This document shows positions 14,222 to 26,562 of a stretch of 64,000 nucleotides of DNA, in pieces (the first letter of the stretch is position 1; each line of letters opens with the position of its first letter). The notes below the pieces were generated by a model. The model worked only from the letters and a program-made list of their open reading frames with translations. It ran no database searches and had not been told where the DNA came from. The stretch lies in contig NC_003283.11 in assembly GCF_000002985.6 (NCBI RefSeq), positions 18,229,501 through 18,293,500 on the forward strand, read 5' to 3'. The DNA is from Caenorhabditis elegans (Eukaryota > Nematoda > Chromadorea > Rhabditida > Rhabditidae). The position numbers were made by a program, and so were the translations under genes.

Positions 14222-17200
14222 CTTGTTCACGTTTCGCCAAACAGTTCAGACAAGTTGTAAGGTTGAGTATGGTTCTGAAATTTTTTAATCAGTTTTCAAT
14301 ACATTGTGTATCATTGATAACGTTTCCAACACGAATAAAGTAAACGTATATTGTTGAAAACTATTGCCAGCTGATGTGAGCTTCGCTTTATTCAAAAATA
14401 TGACCGCATTAAATTCGAAGCAAGTTACTTTTTTCTCAGCCTAAAACGGCATTTGCAGGTACACATATGTATTAGACGCAGGATGCGGGAGAAGTGCAAC
14501 AGTTAGAGAAGTGAAACGCATTAAAAAGGATTAAAAATGTTTATTAATTTATTATCGTTATTAGAGAATAGACACATATGTACATATGATAAACAAGAAT
14601 AATTAGACATTTCTACAATTCATAATTAAACTATCGACTGGCGGTTTGAAAACATAAACCGATTTTCATTATTACTAACTTCTATATAACCACAAAAAAC
14701 ATCCAAGAAAACTTCAAAACTGAGAAAAAATGTCAAAACCTATTGAAGGGTGAAAGACTTCGAAGGAACGTTATAATTTTATCAAAACGAATTTCACTTT
14801 ATTATTCCTTTAAAATTACTGAGTTTACCAGAATCTTTACTATGTAGTATTGCCTGCCAGATTATTATTAGGTGCGATACTGACTACTAGGGAAGCAATA
14901 TTCGAGAGTGAAAGACTAATAGAGAATACGATGTTTTTATAAATTCCATTTCAGAATAAAAAAAATATCCATCAATGCAAAATACAATTATTCAAGCATT
15001 TCAATCAACGCGTGTTCGGTAGAGCGCATCTGCACGGTAGAACAGAAATGTGGTTTCAAACTTTGAAGAAAGGTATCAAAAACTGGTCAACACAAACTAC
15101 AGAACTACGGCTTATCAGTTGAAACTGAAGACAGTGCGGGTAGAGAGACCTTTTTATGTAGGAAATCAAATAAAATGAGGAAGAAACAATTCTCATCAAA
15201 TATGAACCTTTTCTACTGGATTTCGATATCTCAGGCAAAATGGAATAGGACACTTGACCTTATCAACAAAATAAATATATGACAGAGTAACTCATATGGT
15301 CAGTAAAATGAAAAGAACTCAGTGATAAGTCTTTTCGAGAAAGAGGTGTGGCGATTAGAAGAGTTCAATTGGAGTACAATTGGTTCAGTTAAAACTAAAA
15401 AAGGAGCGTTGTGATTAATAAAATAACAGATCTAGCTTGGAGATGTCTTTTTTATTATTTATTCATCTCAATTCGCAACATTACACGATTTATACGCGTT
15501 TTCTGAAAAGTTGCAATTTCGTGTGCTGAAAATGTACTGAACACACTTTTTCTCCCCCCAAAAAAAACGAAATTTTTTTCCTTTCATCTTTATTTTTGGG
15601 GGAAAAAAATCCAGCGAAAAAAAAACACGATTTTAGCAAAAAAGTGCTTGGAGCAGCAATCTTTCCCAAAAATAAAAATAAGGTGCTCACTGAAATTTGA
15701 GAAAGGACAAAATTTTATATATCCATAAAAACTTTTCAAACAACCTATGAAAACATGCATTTTATTTTTTTTAGTACAGTTGCGTCGTCATAAATGTATT
15801 TAAATAAAATTTTCAACATTACTAAATAACTTAATAGAAACGGTTCATCACGTTTTTAAAAATTACATTATATATTATCTATGTTTTCTATGTTATTTAT
15901 TGCACCGCCAACAAGACACAGAGGAGATGCAAACTACTCGGTAGACGCTCGGAAAGGAATTGAAATGCAAAAAAAAGTTTCGTTTCTCTGCCAAAAAATA
16001 ATACCAATCGGTGCTTCGTATTGGATACTATGGGGGGGGGGGGGCGGAATTTTTTAAACTACTGATAAAAACACAATATTGATACAGTGTTACGCTTTTC
16101 TGGTCGATAGGCAATTTGGCAGTTGCATAATAATCTCTTTTTCATTAAATCTCCACAGTTTTCTTAATAATAAAGAATTTTTTTCTAAAGTCTGGAACCA
16201 ATTATATAAAAAAATTCAAAAAATCTGTTAATTTAGAAATATTTGTTGATGTTAAATTTTGAAAACTGCGTGCTATAAAGAAGGATATCTCCAGAAAAAG
16301 AAAATGCAAAGTTTGTTATTTTGTTCTGAAATAAGCAAACAGTAGAGTAATTTTTTTTAATCCAAAAAATTAAAGATGATATTTAGTTTATAATTTTTAT
16401 GCAGCCTTTAAATAAGGAACCTGCTAAATACTATAACCAAAAGAGCGCTCATAAAATTTTCAAATGCAGTGACAACTTTCAGAACACGAGAATTATTGTT
16501 TTGTTAATTACATTTGCATGTTCTGGAAGTATATATAGTTACAGAACTATTAAGCGATCAAACTCGAACAGCACACATGGAAGTGGTCGCATGAGAACGA
16601 AAAACTAATTTTGGTTAAAACTGAATTTAAATTTGCATTAATAAAGTTGGCAGCCGAACAACAAGTTTGCGAAAATGTAAAAATGCATGCTCAAAAATTA
16701 TTGCCCATATCACGCTATCAGGAAAATATGTAGAAAAAATGAATGACAAGCCTGCAAACTGATACGCATGTTGTGGAATTCGGGACAATATCAGATAAAA
16801 AGCCTTTTTCTTATCGATGCTTTCAACCGTGAATCTTCCTAGTTTCTTTATCGAACTATTTAAAATAGAGGGTTCATAACAAGTGTAGTTAAAATTGAAA
16901 ATGTGTTTGTGATCAATATTCCTTATATAGCTCAATGCGCAGCCCGTTTGTAATATCGTCAACTTATTGAAACTATTCGTTATTTTTTCCTCGTTCTTCA
17001 AAATTTTAGTAATTTTTTTCAGATGGTATTGTCTGCACAAGCGATATGAGCACTACAAATATGTAAGTTTAACGTGGCAGTCCAGTGTTCAGTTTGTCAT
17101 GACAGTGATCTGACAATCTGACACAATCCAGCGTAAACTTCAAATCAAGCCCCCCCCCCCCCCCCTTCAACCCTTAAGCCCGGGCTTACAGAAGCTTGGT

Positions 17201-17307
17201 AGTACATACTGCAATTTCCGTCTGTCTTTGCTAAACGCCCAGAGAGTAAAATATTCTGTGACATACTCTTATCGATTTTCGCACTGCAGTATATTTCGTC
17301 ACAAAAA
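14222..17307. other. Intergenic between divergent F-box/FTH clusters
   Basis: Mostly AT-rich. It includes a relic of a mariner-type palindromic end (about 14680-14755, resembling the right arm of 54341-55319), a 13-base G run (16032-16044) and a 16-base C run (17150-17165). One unrecognised minus-strand ORF (16627-17040) is listed separately. I see nothing else supportable. Confidence 0.5.
16627..17040 (-). CDS. Hypothetical 137-codon ORF
   Basis: The longest frame in this interval. It contains KNEEKITNSFNKLTILQTGC, then HIFNFNYTCYEPS, then a hydrophobic C-terminal half. It has no signal peptide, no recognised motif, and no paralog in the window. Length and composition are a little better than chance for AT-rich DNA but not convincing. 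Confidence 0.2.
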   Translation of the reverse strand: MCRQYHLKKITKILKNEEKITNSFNKLTILQTGCALSYIRNIDHKHIFNFNYTCYEPSILNSSIKKLGRFTVESIDKKKAFYLILSRIPQHAYQFAGLSFIFSTYFPDSVIWAIIFEHAFLHFRKLVVRLPTLLMQI

Positions 17308-19963
17308 ATGCGTGATCAACACACTCATGATTACAGGTACTCCTCCATCGTGTCGTCGGCGTTGAGGGTCCTTCTCAATTCTCAAATTATTGGAGTAACC
17401 GTCAGAGTTCACGACTGTCGCATTTTGTTTGACTTTGTCGTTTTTCGAAACGGAGACCTAACTTTGTTGAAAATAGAATACGAGAAGGAAGCGTCTGGGT
17501 ACAGATTTAAGATGAATGGAAGAGCAGAACGGATTTGTAGTGGTGACTTCATGCGCTCATCTTTAGAGCACTTCAGACAATTTCTCAGCTCTGTGCATGT
17601 GTGCTCGAGTTTGTCGATCACCACAGGATCAAGCAGTCTCAACACTTTGTATCTGCATCATATCACAGAAATTCTCAGAAAAAGGGAGATCTTGCTTAAG
17701 GTGAACGAGTTCGTGCTGACGGTCCCGTCAAAAAATGGGCATGTCGCCTCGATTTTGTCCTTGCTAGATCCCGACGCTCTCTCTGCTGTTAAGCTGAATA
17801 CATCAGAAATGATGTCAGAGCAACTTCTAGATCAACTTTCTAAATTTCCTAACGCTTCTACGACCATTCAAGCCTCTGATCTCAGTGATCTTTTGTTTTT
17901 GAAAGAGGTTTGTTGTTTTTAAATGCATTTACCATTACCTGAATTTTTCTAGCACTGCGTTCGATTTTTATCCCCATTCGGAAAGTTCATACTCAAAGGA
18001 TCGTTTGATAAAAGTGATGCCTTTGAATTATTCGGTGATCCCATGAATACTGGAAGTTCTGCCCATCAATGGTTCTTCGCAAGCCAAGTAGATGGATATG
18101 ATGTTTGCATTGAGCAGATTGATTTGGAAGAAGGCTTGTCATTAACGTTTTCTCGGGTTCCTTCGACTGAGAAACTGAAAATGGTGAGTGATTTACATAT
18201 ATTATCGATTAAGAAAAAAAAAACTAACCTAGGTTCCATTTATCAAAGTAACATGGCACATAAAAATTAAGAATCAATATTTAACTAATACTTTCCAGAC
18301 ACTCTCATCTCCGAGACCTTCCATAAATCTGGTAACATTTGCTAAACACTACCCACCGATTATGACACCAATCGTTACTAACGCAACCTTCCCAACATTG
18401 TGAGTTTTAAAAGTGGAGTAGAGTCGAAATTTTTTTTTTTGCTTTAAATGACAGAAAATGGACCATAATAACCGAATATAACTATAAAAAAATTTAAAAA
18501 ATTTTCTAAATTTTTTATGATTTTTTCAATTTTGAGAAAATCAAAGAAACGGCTGACAAAATTTGAATTACCGCGCAAATGAGTGACGTCATTTTTGATG
18601 TTTTCTGGCTAAATTCGTCAGTTTTTCTCGATTTTTTTTTCTATATTTAATTTGAAACATTGTTTGTCAATTATGAAACCACTTTTCCGTAAAAAAACTT
18701 GAAAACCCTAAGGAAATCGCCAGAAATGTCAAAATTGGCCTAAAATCTGCAGTTTAATATTTATTATTAATTTTTTTCAAAATAACTATTTTAAATAATT
18801 GACAAACAATGTTTCAAATCAAATATAGAAGAAAAAATCAAGAAAATCGACGAATTTAGCCAGAAAACGCAAAAATATCAAAAATGACGTCACTTACTTG
18901 CGCTGTAATTCAAATTTCGTCAGCCGTTTCTTTGATTTTCTCAAAATTGAAAAAAATCATAAAAAATTTAGAAATTTTTTTAAAATTTTTTTTCAGTTAT
19001 ATTCGGTTATTAGGGTCCATTTTCTGTCATTTAAAGCAAAAAAATTTCGACTCTACACCACCTTTAAACAAGTTTTATAGCCCACCTCAAATATTCCCAT
19101 TGCAGATTGGCCCTCCGAGATGTATCCAGAGATCTTCGAACTTTCATCGATAGACATCATCTACATTATCATCCGATCAGAATGCACGTTTATTTTGACA
19201 CCGATTCTGCGATTGTTCGTATTTCCGGCGATGGCGACGAAGTCACTGGGAACTGCTCCGAGATTTCATCAAGCTGGCTGGAAAAGTATGGCGAAAATAT
19301 TCAATCGTTTTCTTGTGATTTTCACGGTTATTCTTCGCAAAAGATGCAAGAGCTGAAGAACTTCCTACACTCTTCCAAGAACAAGATTTCCATGGCCAGC
19401 TTGAAGCTGAAAGGGAATAGTGAGATAGATAGAGTTCATTGAGCTTTTGGATTGCCTCGATGAGAGAAAATTGAGAAAACTTACGATCTCTTCATCTGCT
19501 GATAACAACTGGAATCAGGTCCTTGTTCTTGACAAAATAACTGAGACAGGTCACTGGAAGCACGCTGTGGACTTGGTTTTAACAGGAGCCAATATTTTGG
19601 TTTCCATCCAACGTCTTCAACACTTTCTTAGAGTGAAGGCTTTCTTGGAGACTATTCCAGTTGAAGATGTGATCTTCTTGAAGAAGGTAGTTTTTTCTTG
19701 AAATTTTCGTGGGAGTTTTACATCGTATCATGCTTTTCCAGGCACTTCTTCCTTCTTCACTTCCCAGAAACTTCGAGCTCACTACTTCCGACAATTTCGA
19801 TTTGCAAAGCCTTTCGATTGGATGTCCAGCATCACGTGAAGGCGGACATCACAAATGGGTTTTCCAAGACGAGAAGGTCCTCGAAGTTACAGTTCATGAC
19901 TGGAAGGACGGAAAGACTCGCATCCAAATGCGTCATTTGAATGATAAATCTTTGGAATTTTGA
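17308..19963 (+). pseudogene. F-box/FTH paralog of the 5.1-7.2 kb gene, frameshifted
   Basis: Exons 17308-17907, 17953-18183, 18299-18399, 19106-19686 and 19742-19963 match the minus-strand gene at 5065-7215 in order and phase; exon 2 is 231 nt in both. It encodes an FTH unit (LLKVNEFVLTVPSK, LLFLKE, then FILKGSFDK and LTFSRVPS), a degenerate F-box linker, and a second FTH unit (LALRDVSRDLRTFIDR, LLDCLDERKLRKLTI, HWKHAVDLVL). Exon 4 has a tandem GATA duplication (19424-19431) that shifts the frame into a TGA near 19439; without the extra four bases exon phase would match the paralog. The intron before exon 4 carries a 660 bp MITE. It could still make a protein of about 420 residues with only the first FTH unit complete. 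Confidence 0.75.
18407..19067. mobile_element. TTAA-flanked palindromic MITE in an intron
   Basis: Ends read TTAAAAGTGGAGTAGAGTCG and CGACTCTACACCACCTTTAA. The long arms are mutually inverted, with AAATGACAGAAAATGGACC matched near the other end. It lies wholly within the third intron of the frameshifted F-box/FTH gene, so it need not affect splicing. Confidence 0.8.
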
Positions 19964-20338
19964 GTTTTGAATTTATTTATGAATAACGTTTTTTTTCGAG
20001 GAACTGATTTTATTAGAACTTGAAAATAAATGGCATTTACTTTACTGCTATAATTTGTTTTTTTTGCATCCTGTCGATTTTTTTTCCATTTCAACAACCA
20101 TTTTATCAGCACAGAACCCTTGGTTTTGTCCAATGAATCCAATTTTTAAGATTTACATGCGTTTGTTTTTAAAATCCGTACAATTGAGCTTACATATTTC
20201 TTATTTTTTCATATCATCCAGGAAAAAAATGATGATAACAAAACTGATATGAATTCAGATAGGTTACAATCGGAAATATGGGGAATGTTTATTGTTTACC
20301 TAATATTTAGAAATATGTTTATGTCTCTTTTTTTTTCG

Positions 20339-20885
20339 TACAATGCGTGCAGCTTCCTATTATTTTTTTTTCGTGTTTCTCTAACTTTCAAAAAAATTTT
20401 AAAGAATTCTCGATGTCAATTGATTCCAAATGTCGAAAATCAAGTCACTTTCCGAAATTTTTATGGAAAAATATATCTTGGAAAATCTGGAATTTAGGAA
20501 AATTATAATAAAACACTTTGGTCAAATGACCTGAAACAAAACGTGAACTGTCTCAAACCACTTTTTTTGATCCCAAAAATTTTCCGTAATATATTTATGT
20601 TGGAAATGGAAAAATGAGACAATTGGATCATTTTGATTCCGAGTAAATTCAATATCTCGTAAAATATCGAAAAATATCGAGGGAGCGCTATGAAGTTGCA
20701 CGTCCCGTTTTTGAGACTTTTCGGCCTAATTTCCGTAGCTTTTGATATTTTCCCATGAACACTCCGGGGAGTGTGCTTTTTTGACATTTGGGATTGGCTG
20801 ACAAGAATAATATCTCGAAAATTTTTTTGGAAACCAGTAAAACTCATAAAAAGTAGGAGGCGCTATAGAAGTTGCACGTACTGTA
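20339..20885. mobile_element. Degenerate Tc3-like inverted-repeat element
   Basis: The right end carries two copies of a Tc3-like site about 167 bp apart: CTATGAAGTTGCACGT near 20689-20704, and CTATAGAAGTTGCACGTACT ending at 20885 with TGTA. The left end TACAATGCGTGCAGCTTCCT at 20339 is a diverged inverted counterpart. No transposase is present. Confidence 0.55.
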
Positions 20886-21319
20886 GGCTGCGAGCTGTGT
20901 TGATGATTGTAGTGACGATAAGCAAACTAATACAGACTATACTGTACATTCGTAGATACACATAACAGTTAGCAATATTGATAGAGTACCACACGTTGGG
21001 AAAGAATGTCGCGCCGTCTAATCACCACTATTTGTGTTGTCCCTCACCTCCTACAAAAAGAGAGACCAGTATTGTAAAAGGTCTCAAAACTGATATTCAC
21101 TGTTTTTTTTCTTTTTGACTTGCACCACTTAAATTTTTTTCGCAAATTTTTTTCATATTTTCATCAAATATATTTGAATGTGAATTGTTTAAAGGTGTAA
21201 TATTGATTGCCAAATGTCACATGGTCTGTAAAATGGTACCTATTGTCAAAACTGACATAACTTTAGAACCTGGTTAGCTACAAGATTTTTACACATATTT
21301 TCAGAAAGTGAAGTTTACT

Positions 21320-21490
21320 CGGCATCTTGCCACAGCTTTCCCTCGCACTTCTACAGTCTACCCTCGCACATCGTCGCACTTCTTCGTACTTTGTCGCGCT
21401 TTATAAGGGTTTACGCGTGTCGCTCTAATTTCCCGCGCGCTCTTCGCACATTCTCGCAGATTGTCGCAGATCTTCGCGCTTTGTCGTACT
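21320..21490. repeat. Short tandem TCGCAC/TCGCGC words
   Basis: About ten occurrences of TCGCAC, TCGCGC and TCGCAG spaced 10-20 bases apart (for example CTTCGCACATTCTCGCAGATT). No coding potential. Origin unknown. Confidence 0.55.
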
Positions 21491-23764
21491 CTGCCATAAT
21501 CTGATTTTCAAGCATAATTCGCGCTGTTGCTGCTTCTGTAATTCACGTATACTTGAGACTGTATTTTCTATATTATGTCGTAAAGAATGTAGTACTTATT
21601 TTGTGGACGCCTATCCAGATGCAATAATATTAGAGCTCGCAAAACTATTATAGGCTGTCATACTAATTTTGAGCAACTTTCTCTGATGACCACAATTAAG
21701 GTATCACACATTTTCATTAAATGCAATAATAGAAATCGCCTTAAAATGACAAATGTTAAAACTTAAAAGTGAAAACTATCCAAAAGAAATGCGCAAATCT
21801 AATAGAAGAGCCTTACAATAATACACTAATTTTACAGTACACCTACACTAACCCTACAGTACTACAACAGAAACTCAAACACATAGTCCTACTAACCGCC
21901 TACCAATATCCCATAAAAAGCCTGAAATTCATTTTACTTAAACTACAGTATCACTACAGTACCCCAACTACACCTCCACTAACATACAAGCCATTTCCAC
22001 CTCAAAAAACAAAGCCTCGTTTTGCTTATAACTATATTAACCGTACGGTATTTCTACAATACTACTACAGTACTGAAGTAATCCTACCAAATACATTTTA
22101 AACTGCATAATAAGGGGGGGGGGGGTTCAAAAATCAAAGTTCAGAATTTAAAATAGATCATCTAATTGAAATTAATTTAATTTTTTTTTGAAAATGAAAT
22201 GTAACATTCAATTTTTAAAAACTACCTTTACAAGTTAAAGTTAATTTTCCCAACGACTTCTCTTCTAAATTCAGATTTCTGAATGTTAATGATTTTCCAG
22301 AATGTGATGGTGTTTTTAGTTAATTCCTAAGTATTACCACCTCAGTTATTCACTTAAATATTCTGTCTATCAAATAAGAGTTAGCAAGGTGGAAACTTTC
22401 CTTTTTTCCTCTACTGATTATATTCCTTTCCTCTAACCTGGCACAATTTTTACTGATAAGAAATATACGACAGAGAGTTGGATATTTTTTCTGATACATC
22501 TACTTTGAAGATGTATAAGTGATTCTCAGAAAACACGATTTATGTTCCAAATTTAACAAACGGCGTATTTAACCATTTCCGCAGTTTTTTCGTTCAAAAA
22601 ACTTATAAAAAACACTCCTAAATTATGTCAGTTATGAAATTTTACAAGTTATTCAAAATGGGTAGCCAGCAAACCGAATTAGGTATTTCCTAACTAAATT
22701 AGGATATGATTTAATTAATTGAAAAGTATTTTTATTTCAGTTATTTTATTTACCTGCTTATTTACCTGATTTGATGATGTTTCGAATTTGAACATCTTTG
22801 AATTCGAAGGATCAAGGTCTGAAACAAAAAAAAATTAGTTTAAAAATAATACAAAATTATTTGATACACCCATAAAATAGTTGTGAGGAAGACTATGCAA
22901 AGCGAATAGAATGGTATGGCGATGATGACTCCTTCTTATCAGTAGTACCTATGCATACGTCACAGCTCATTCAAACATAAAATTCGTACCTTTAAATGAC
23001 GGAGTACGCTATGAAACTTATGGCTCGCTGTTAATGGAACAGAGCTCCACCGGAACTGAATAGAACTAGAAAAATAGCAATTAGGATACTAAAATCTACC
23101 AATGATTTTAAGAATTCAAATTTCAGCGTGGGACGTTATTAATAAATTTTGAATTACTACCTTTGCTAGAATATTTGCGAATAGCTAGAAAACTACTATT
23201 GTCAGAACAATACAATTCCTAGGATACTATACTACCTTTTCTGAAAATTTTAAAACCTTGTACATTTTTTCATCTGATTATGTAGTTTGTAGTTTAGTAC
23301 TTCTGGTTAGATATTTTGAATAAAATGTTTAAGACTATTAAAAATTTTGGAAATTCTGTTTTTTTTTTTGAAAGAATAATAAAATGGAATTCGTTGAAAG
23401 TTTTGAAAATTACGTTTATTCAAAGTTTTACACTACAAGACAGGTTTCAGATAAAATTCGATTATTTTTAATTTAAAAATTAAAAACATTGCCTTGCACC
23501 CAATTAACTACACAACTCGCATAAACTATAAGCTTAATAAGTCAAGCTCAAATATAACAGTTCGTAGTCTATCACGTTGCTTCGAATTAAATAGTAAAAG
23601 CAAATTCCTCTGCTGGCAATAGTATTTCCACAATGTACGTTTACTTTATACTTGTTAAGAATGCTATCAATAAAATTAAAAGTATTGAAAACGAATTTAA
23701 AAAATTTCAGAAACAAACTCAACCCTACAACTGGTCTAAACTGATTGACGAAACAAAAAAAAAG

Positions 23765-24905
23765 ATGTGGATGTGTAAAGAGTAAGTTATTTTCAAAATT
23801 AAAAAAAAAACCTGTACCTACCTTAAGTCTTTGAAAAAAAAACATTTCTGCTTGAATATTCACCTAATTCCGAAACATTTCTTTCAGAAATTGTTCAGTT
23901 ACTTCATTGGCATTGAAAACTCTCCAACTTACTCAAGTCGTAGCAATTCGTACTACTTTGCAAGAAACTTCCATTTCGGCTAACTACGTGGTCTTCAAAG
24001 ATGGAAAACAATACCCTCAAGAGTTCATGTACAAGAGAACTGAAAACGGGTGCAATTTTGAGTTTGATGGGAAAGAGGAGATTTTCAAGAATCAAGACTA
24101 TCTGGCACTATTCTCTTCTCATTTAAAAACCATACTATTTCCTTACACAATTATCTCGCAGTAGTCCTTTACATTGGTTAACAATACCGTTGAATTGGGA
24201 GCTAGAGCTCTTGGAGCAATCAAGAATATTCTCACATCGAAAAAACCTTCGCTTAAAATCAATGAACTGATTTTCTCTTTCTCTGGTCAACCAATGCTTT
24301 CCCCTGCTATTGCAATAATTGAGTCTTTGGATTCAGGAGCTCTGAAATCAATTCACTTGAGCACCAATAAAGAGGAAGAAATGGATTTCGATATTCTCAT
24401 GAAGTTGCCTCATTGGAAGAACATCGAGATTCTGCTGATAAAGGGATTTATAGTTTCTGCACCAATTGAGCACTTTATCCATTTACCAGAAGTTACAATC
24501 ACAATGCAATCTATCACTATTCCAAATCTCAAGCTTTTGAAGAAGGTTAGTAGAATACAATTATCTTTTTTGCCAATAGAAAGATTATTTTTCAGCACTT
24601 CTTGGGATTGAAGTCTGAGAAGAAGTTTGTTCTCAAGTACAAGTTGGACGGCGGTGAGATCGCTAATAATGTCCATGCCGTGTTTGATCAGGCATCAAGC
24701 AGCTGCAAAGGAAGGGTCAAGCAATGGGTGTATCCAAAAAGTGGCAACATGCAATTTCGTGTTGAGTATCGTCAGCATCATGGCTTCAAGGATCATAAAT
24801 TTACTTTCCTGGCTACCCGAGATTTGCAAGTAAGGATATTTAATGGGATACTCAGAAAAAAACTGTTTTCAGGAGCAACAACTGACCTTATTGCCAATCG
24901 ACTGA
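23765..24905 (+). pseudogene. FTH-only paralog of the 13.1-14.2 kb gene, one nonsense codon
   Basis: Exons 23765-23781, 23888-24545, 24596-24829 and 24873-24905. The first three are exactly the same lengths as in the minus-strand paralog (17, 658 and 234 nt), with the same MWMCKE start. An in-frame TAG at 24162-24164 replaces a leucine codon (ISELSF in the paralog, ISQ then stop here). Otherwise the frame is open through LKINELIFSFSG, HWKNIEILLI and HFLGLKSEKKFVLKYKL to EQQLTLLPID. This is either a very young pseudogene or a gene with strain-dependent nonsense. About 240 bp of 3' flank is also duplicated. Confidence 0.8.
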
Positions 24906-25936
24906 TAGGACACAAATCATGTCTCAAGCATTTTGTTAACTTATGTATATTATCATAACCTCGTGTTCTACTTTATACATCCCGCTCTCCGTTTTCCCAG
25001 TGTGTGCCTTTGCAAAATATGTTAACATGTTTCTTTAATGACTCAGCCCTGATTTCACATGCAAACTATACCTCACATAAAACTACTTCAATACTTATAA
25101 ACAATTCAAGACATTGTTCTTTATATGCTAATTATTTAATCTCGAATATAAATACTTGTTCCCATTATAAATACTGTTCACACACAAAATTCTGAGCCGG
25201 AATCACAGTTAAAACGAATTTCTACATAAGCGGACCAATAGCGGCATCACTTTTCTCTATGTTTTTTGATCACCGCATCGTCATGCCGGCTTCAGAACTT
25301 ACATTCCAACACATATGTGCTCTTACATCAGTATTCACAAATTTTCTATTAATGCTCCTAATTCTCACCAAGTCGCCGTCACAATTGGGAACCTATAAGT
25401 GGCTCATGTTGTACACATGTCTATTTGAGCTGGCTTATTCCTCGCTGGACATTTTCGTAGAGCCGGTGAGTTTTGAGTAGTGTGTCAAAAGTTAAAAAGT
25501 ATGTAGAGTTTTTGCATTTTCAGACAATCCGATCATTTCAATCGGTTAGCTACGTTCTTCAACGTTTGAGAAGATCATTGTTTGGCCACGACGCTACATT
25601 CTTTTTTCTGAGTTAGTGAAGCTTACTTGTGATTAACCACTACGAAAACAAATTCAGTGGATTTTGCAGATTCTTCAAGCAAAACTACATAAGAGGTGCA
25701 AAACAAAGTCTTCTTTTTGTTGCCCCAGTCGTTACTGGGGTCGCTTGGGGACTTTTGAGCTGGCTAACTTTGAACGAAACTCCTTCGAAATCGGAGTTTT
25801 TAAAGTAAGATCGTAGATTCCTGAGTCTTGACGATAGAATTTTTTATTAAGTCATCAGACTCTAAATTGTCTGAAAACATCGAATTTCATAATGACACTT
25901 TTTGAAAACATTTTTTTTTACATTAAAATGTGACCT

Positions 25937-26372
25937 TGTCAAGCGGCTGGAAACTAACTTTTTAAAAATTGCCGTCTAATTTTGGGTATACCAGTCAATT
26001 ATATGCATTTTCAACTCGATTTAGGTATGTGGTGTCAAAGTGCCCTGTTTCGGTTTGATCTACATAGATCTACACAAAATGCGGGAAAAGAGTCGCAGAG
26101 TTCTTAACTGATTGTGCTTGGTTAAGAAGGTGATGACGTCACATTTTTCTGGACAGAAAACTACCGCATTTTTTGTAGATCAAACCTCCTGGCATCACGT
26201 GTTTAGGTACATTTAAGGTTGATGGAGAACCAGATTTGCTGAAATTTGGCAACTTCTGGTGATCCATTGTCCTAAAATGTACCTAAATGAAGTTGAAAAC
26301 GCATAATAATTAATTTTCATACCTAAAATTAGACGGTGATTTCGAAAAAGTTAGTTTCCAGCCGCTGTAGGA
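25937..26372. mobile_element. Palindromic MITE with nested second palindrome
   Basis: Outer arms are CAAGCGGCTGGAAACTAAC and its complement near 26345-26368. A related half copy sits at 63686-63870. Inside is another palindrome (about 26047-26200) of the GTTTGATCTAC...AAATGCGGGA family, also seen at 42045-42155 and 36733-36760. Both lie in the chemoreceptor intron. Confidence 0.7.
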
Positions 26373-26439
26373 AATTTTAAAATGTCAATTTGGAGTCTAA
26401 TAAAGCAATTTAAAAAAATTCGACTACACCACCTTCTAG

Positions 26440-26562
26440 GGCTCCCAGCTGACTATGAGTGAGGCGCAAAATGCGGACCTTTTTGGAGCGGCCGACACGT
26501 TCGAGGTTCCGCGCGGCTCTATACATTCGGATATATGTAGTGACCTCATGGGAGCCCTACCA
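26440..26562. repeat. GGCTCCCAG / GGCCGACACGTTC repeat
   Basis: Bounded by GGGCTCCCAGCTGA and TCATGGGAGCCCT in inverted orientation, with an internal GCGGCCGACACGTTCGAGGT block. Relatives at 41548-41830, 58430-58595 and 61925-61995 share the GCGGCCGACA core and the GTTCCGCGC motif. Confidence 0.6.

Larger units (their letters stand above)
19964..23764. other. Repeat-rich intergenic region
   Basis: Holds a degenerate Tc3-like element (20339-20885), a patch of short TCGCAC/TCGCGC repeats (about 21320-21490), a segment rich in TACAGTA-type words (about 21830-22080) and a 12-base G run (22114-22125). Possible short exons at 22764-22819 and about 23010-23070 on the minus strand were considered but could not be joined into a model. 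Confidence 0.5.

Noticed and set aside
14205-14290. An upstream F-box exon for the 13.1-14.2 kb gene
   Set aside because: The only candidate frame reads into TAA before the conserved donor, while the MWMCKE start is conserved between both copies.
21769-22101. 110-codon frame rich in Tyr, Thr and Pro
   Set aside because: It runs through a patch of repeated TACAGTA-like words and has no motif or splice support.
22764-23070. Two short minus-strand stretches with fair splice sites (LDPSNSKMFKFETSSNQ and SIQFRWSSVPLTASHK)
   Set aside because: Phases and flanking exons could not be assembled, and neither has a recognisable family.
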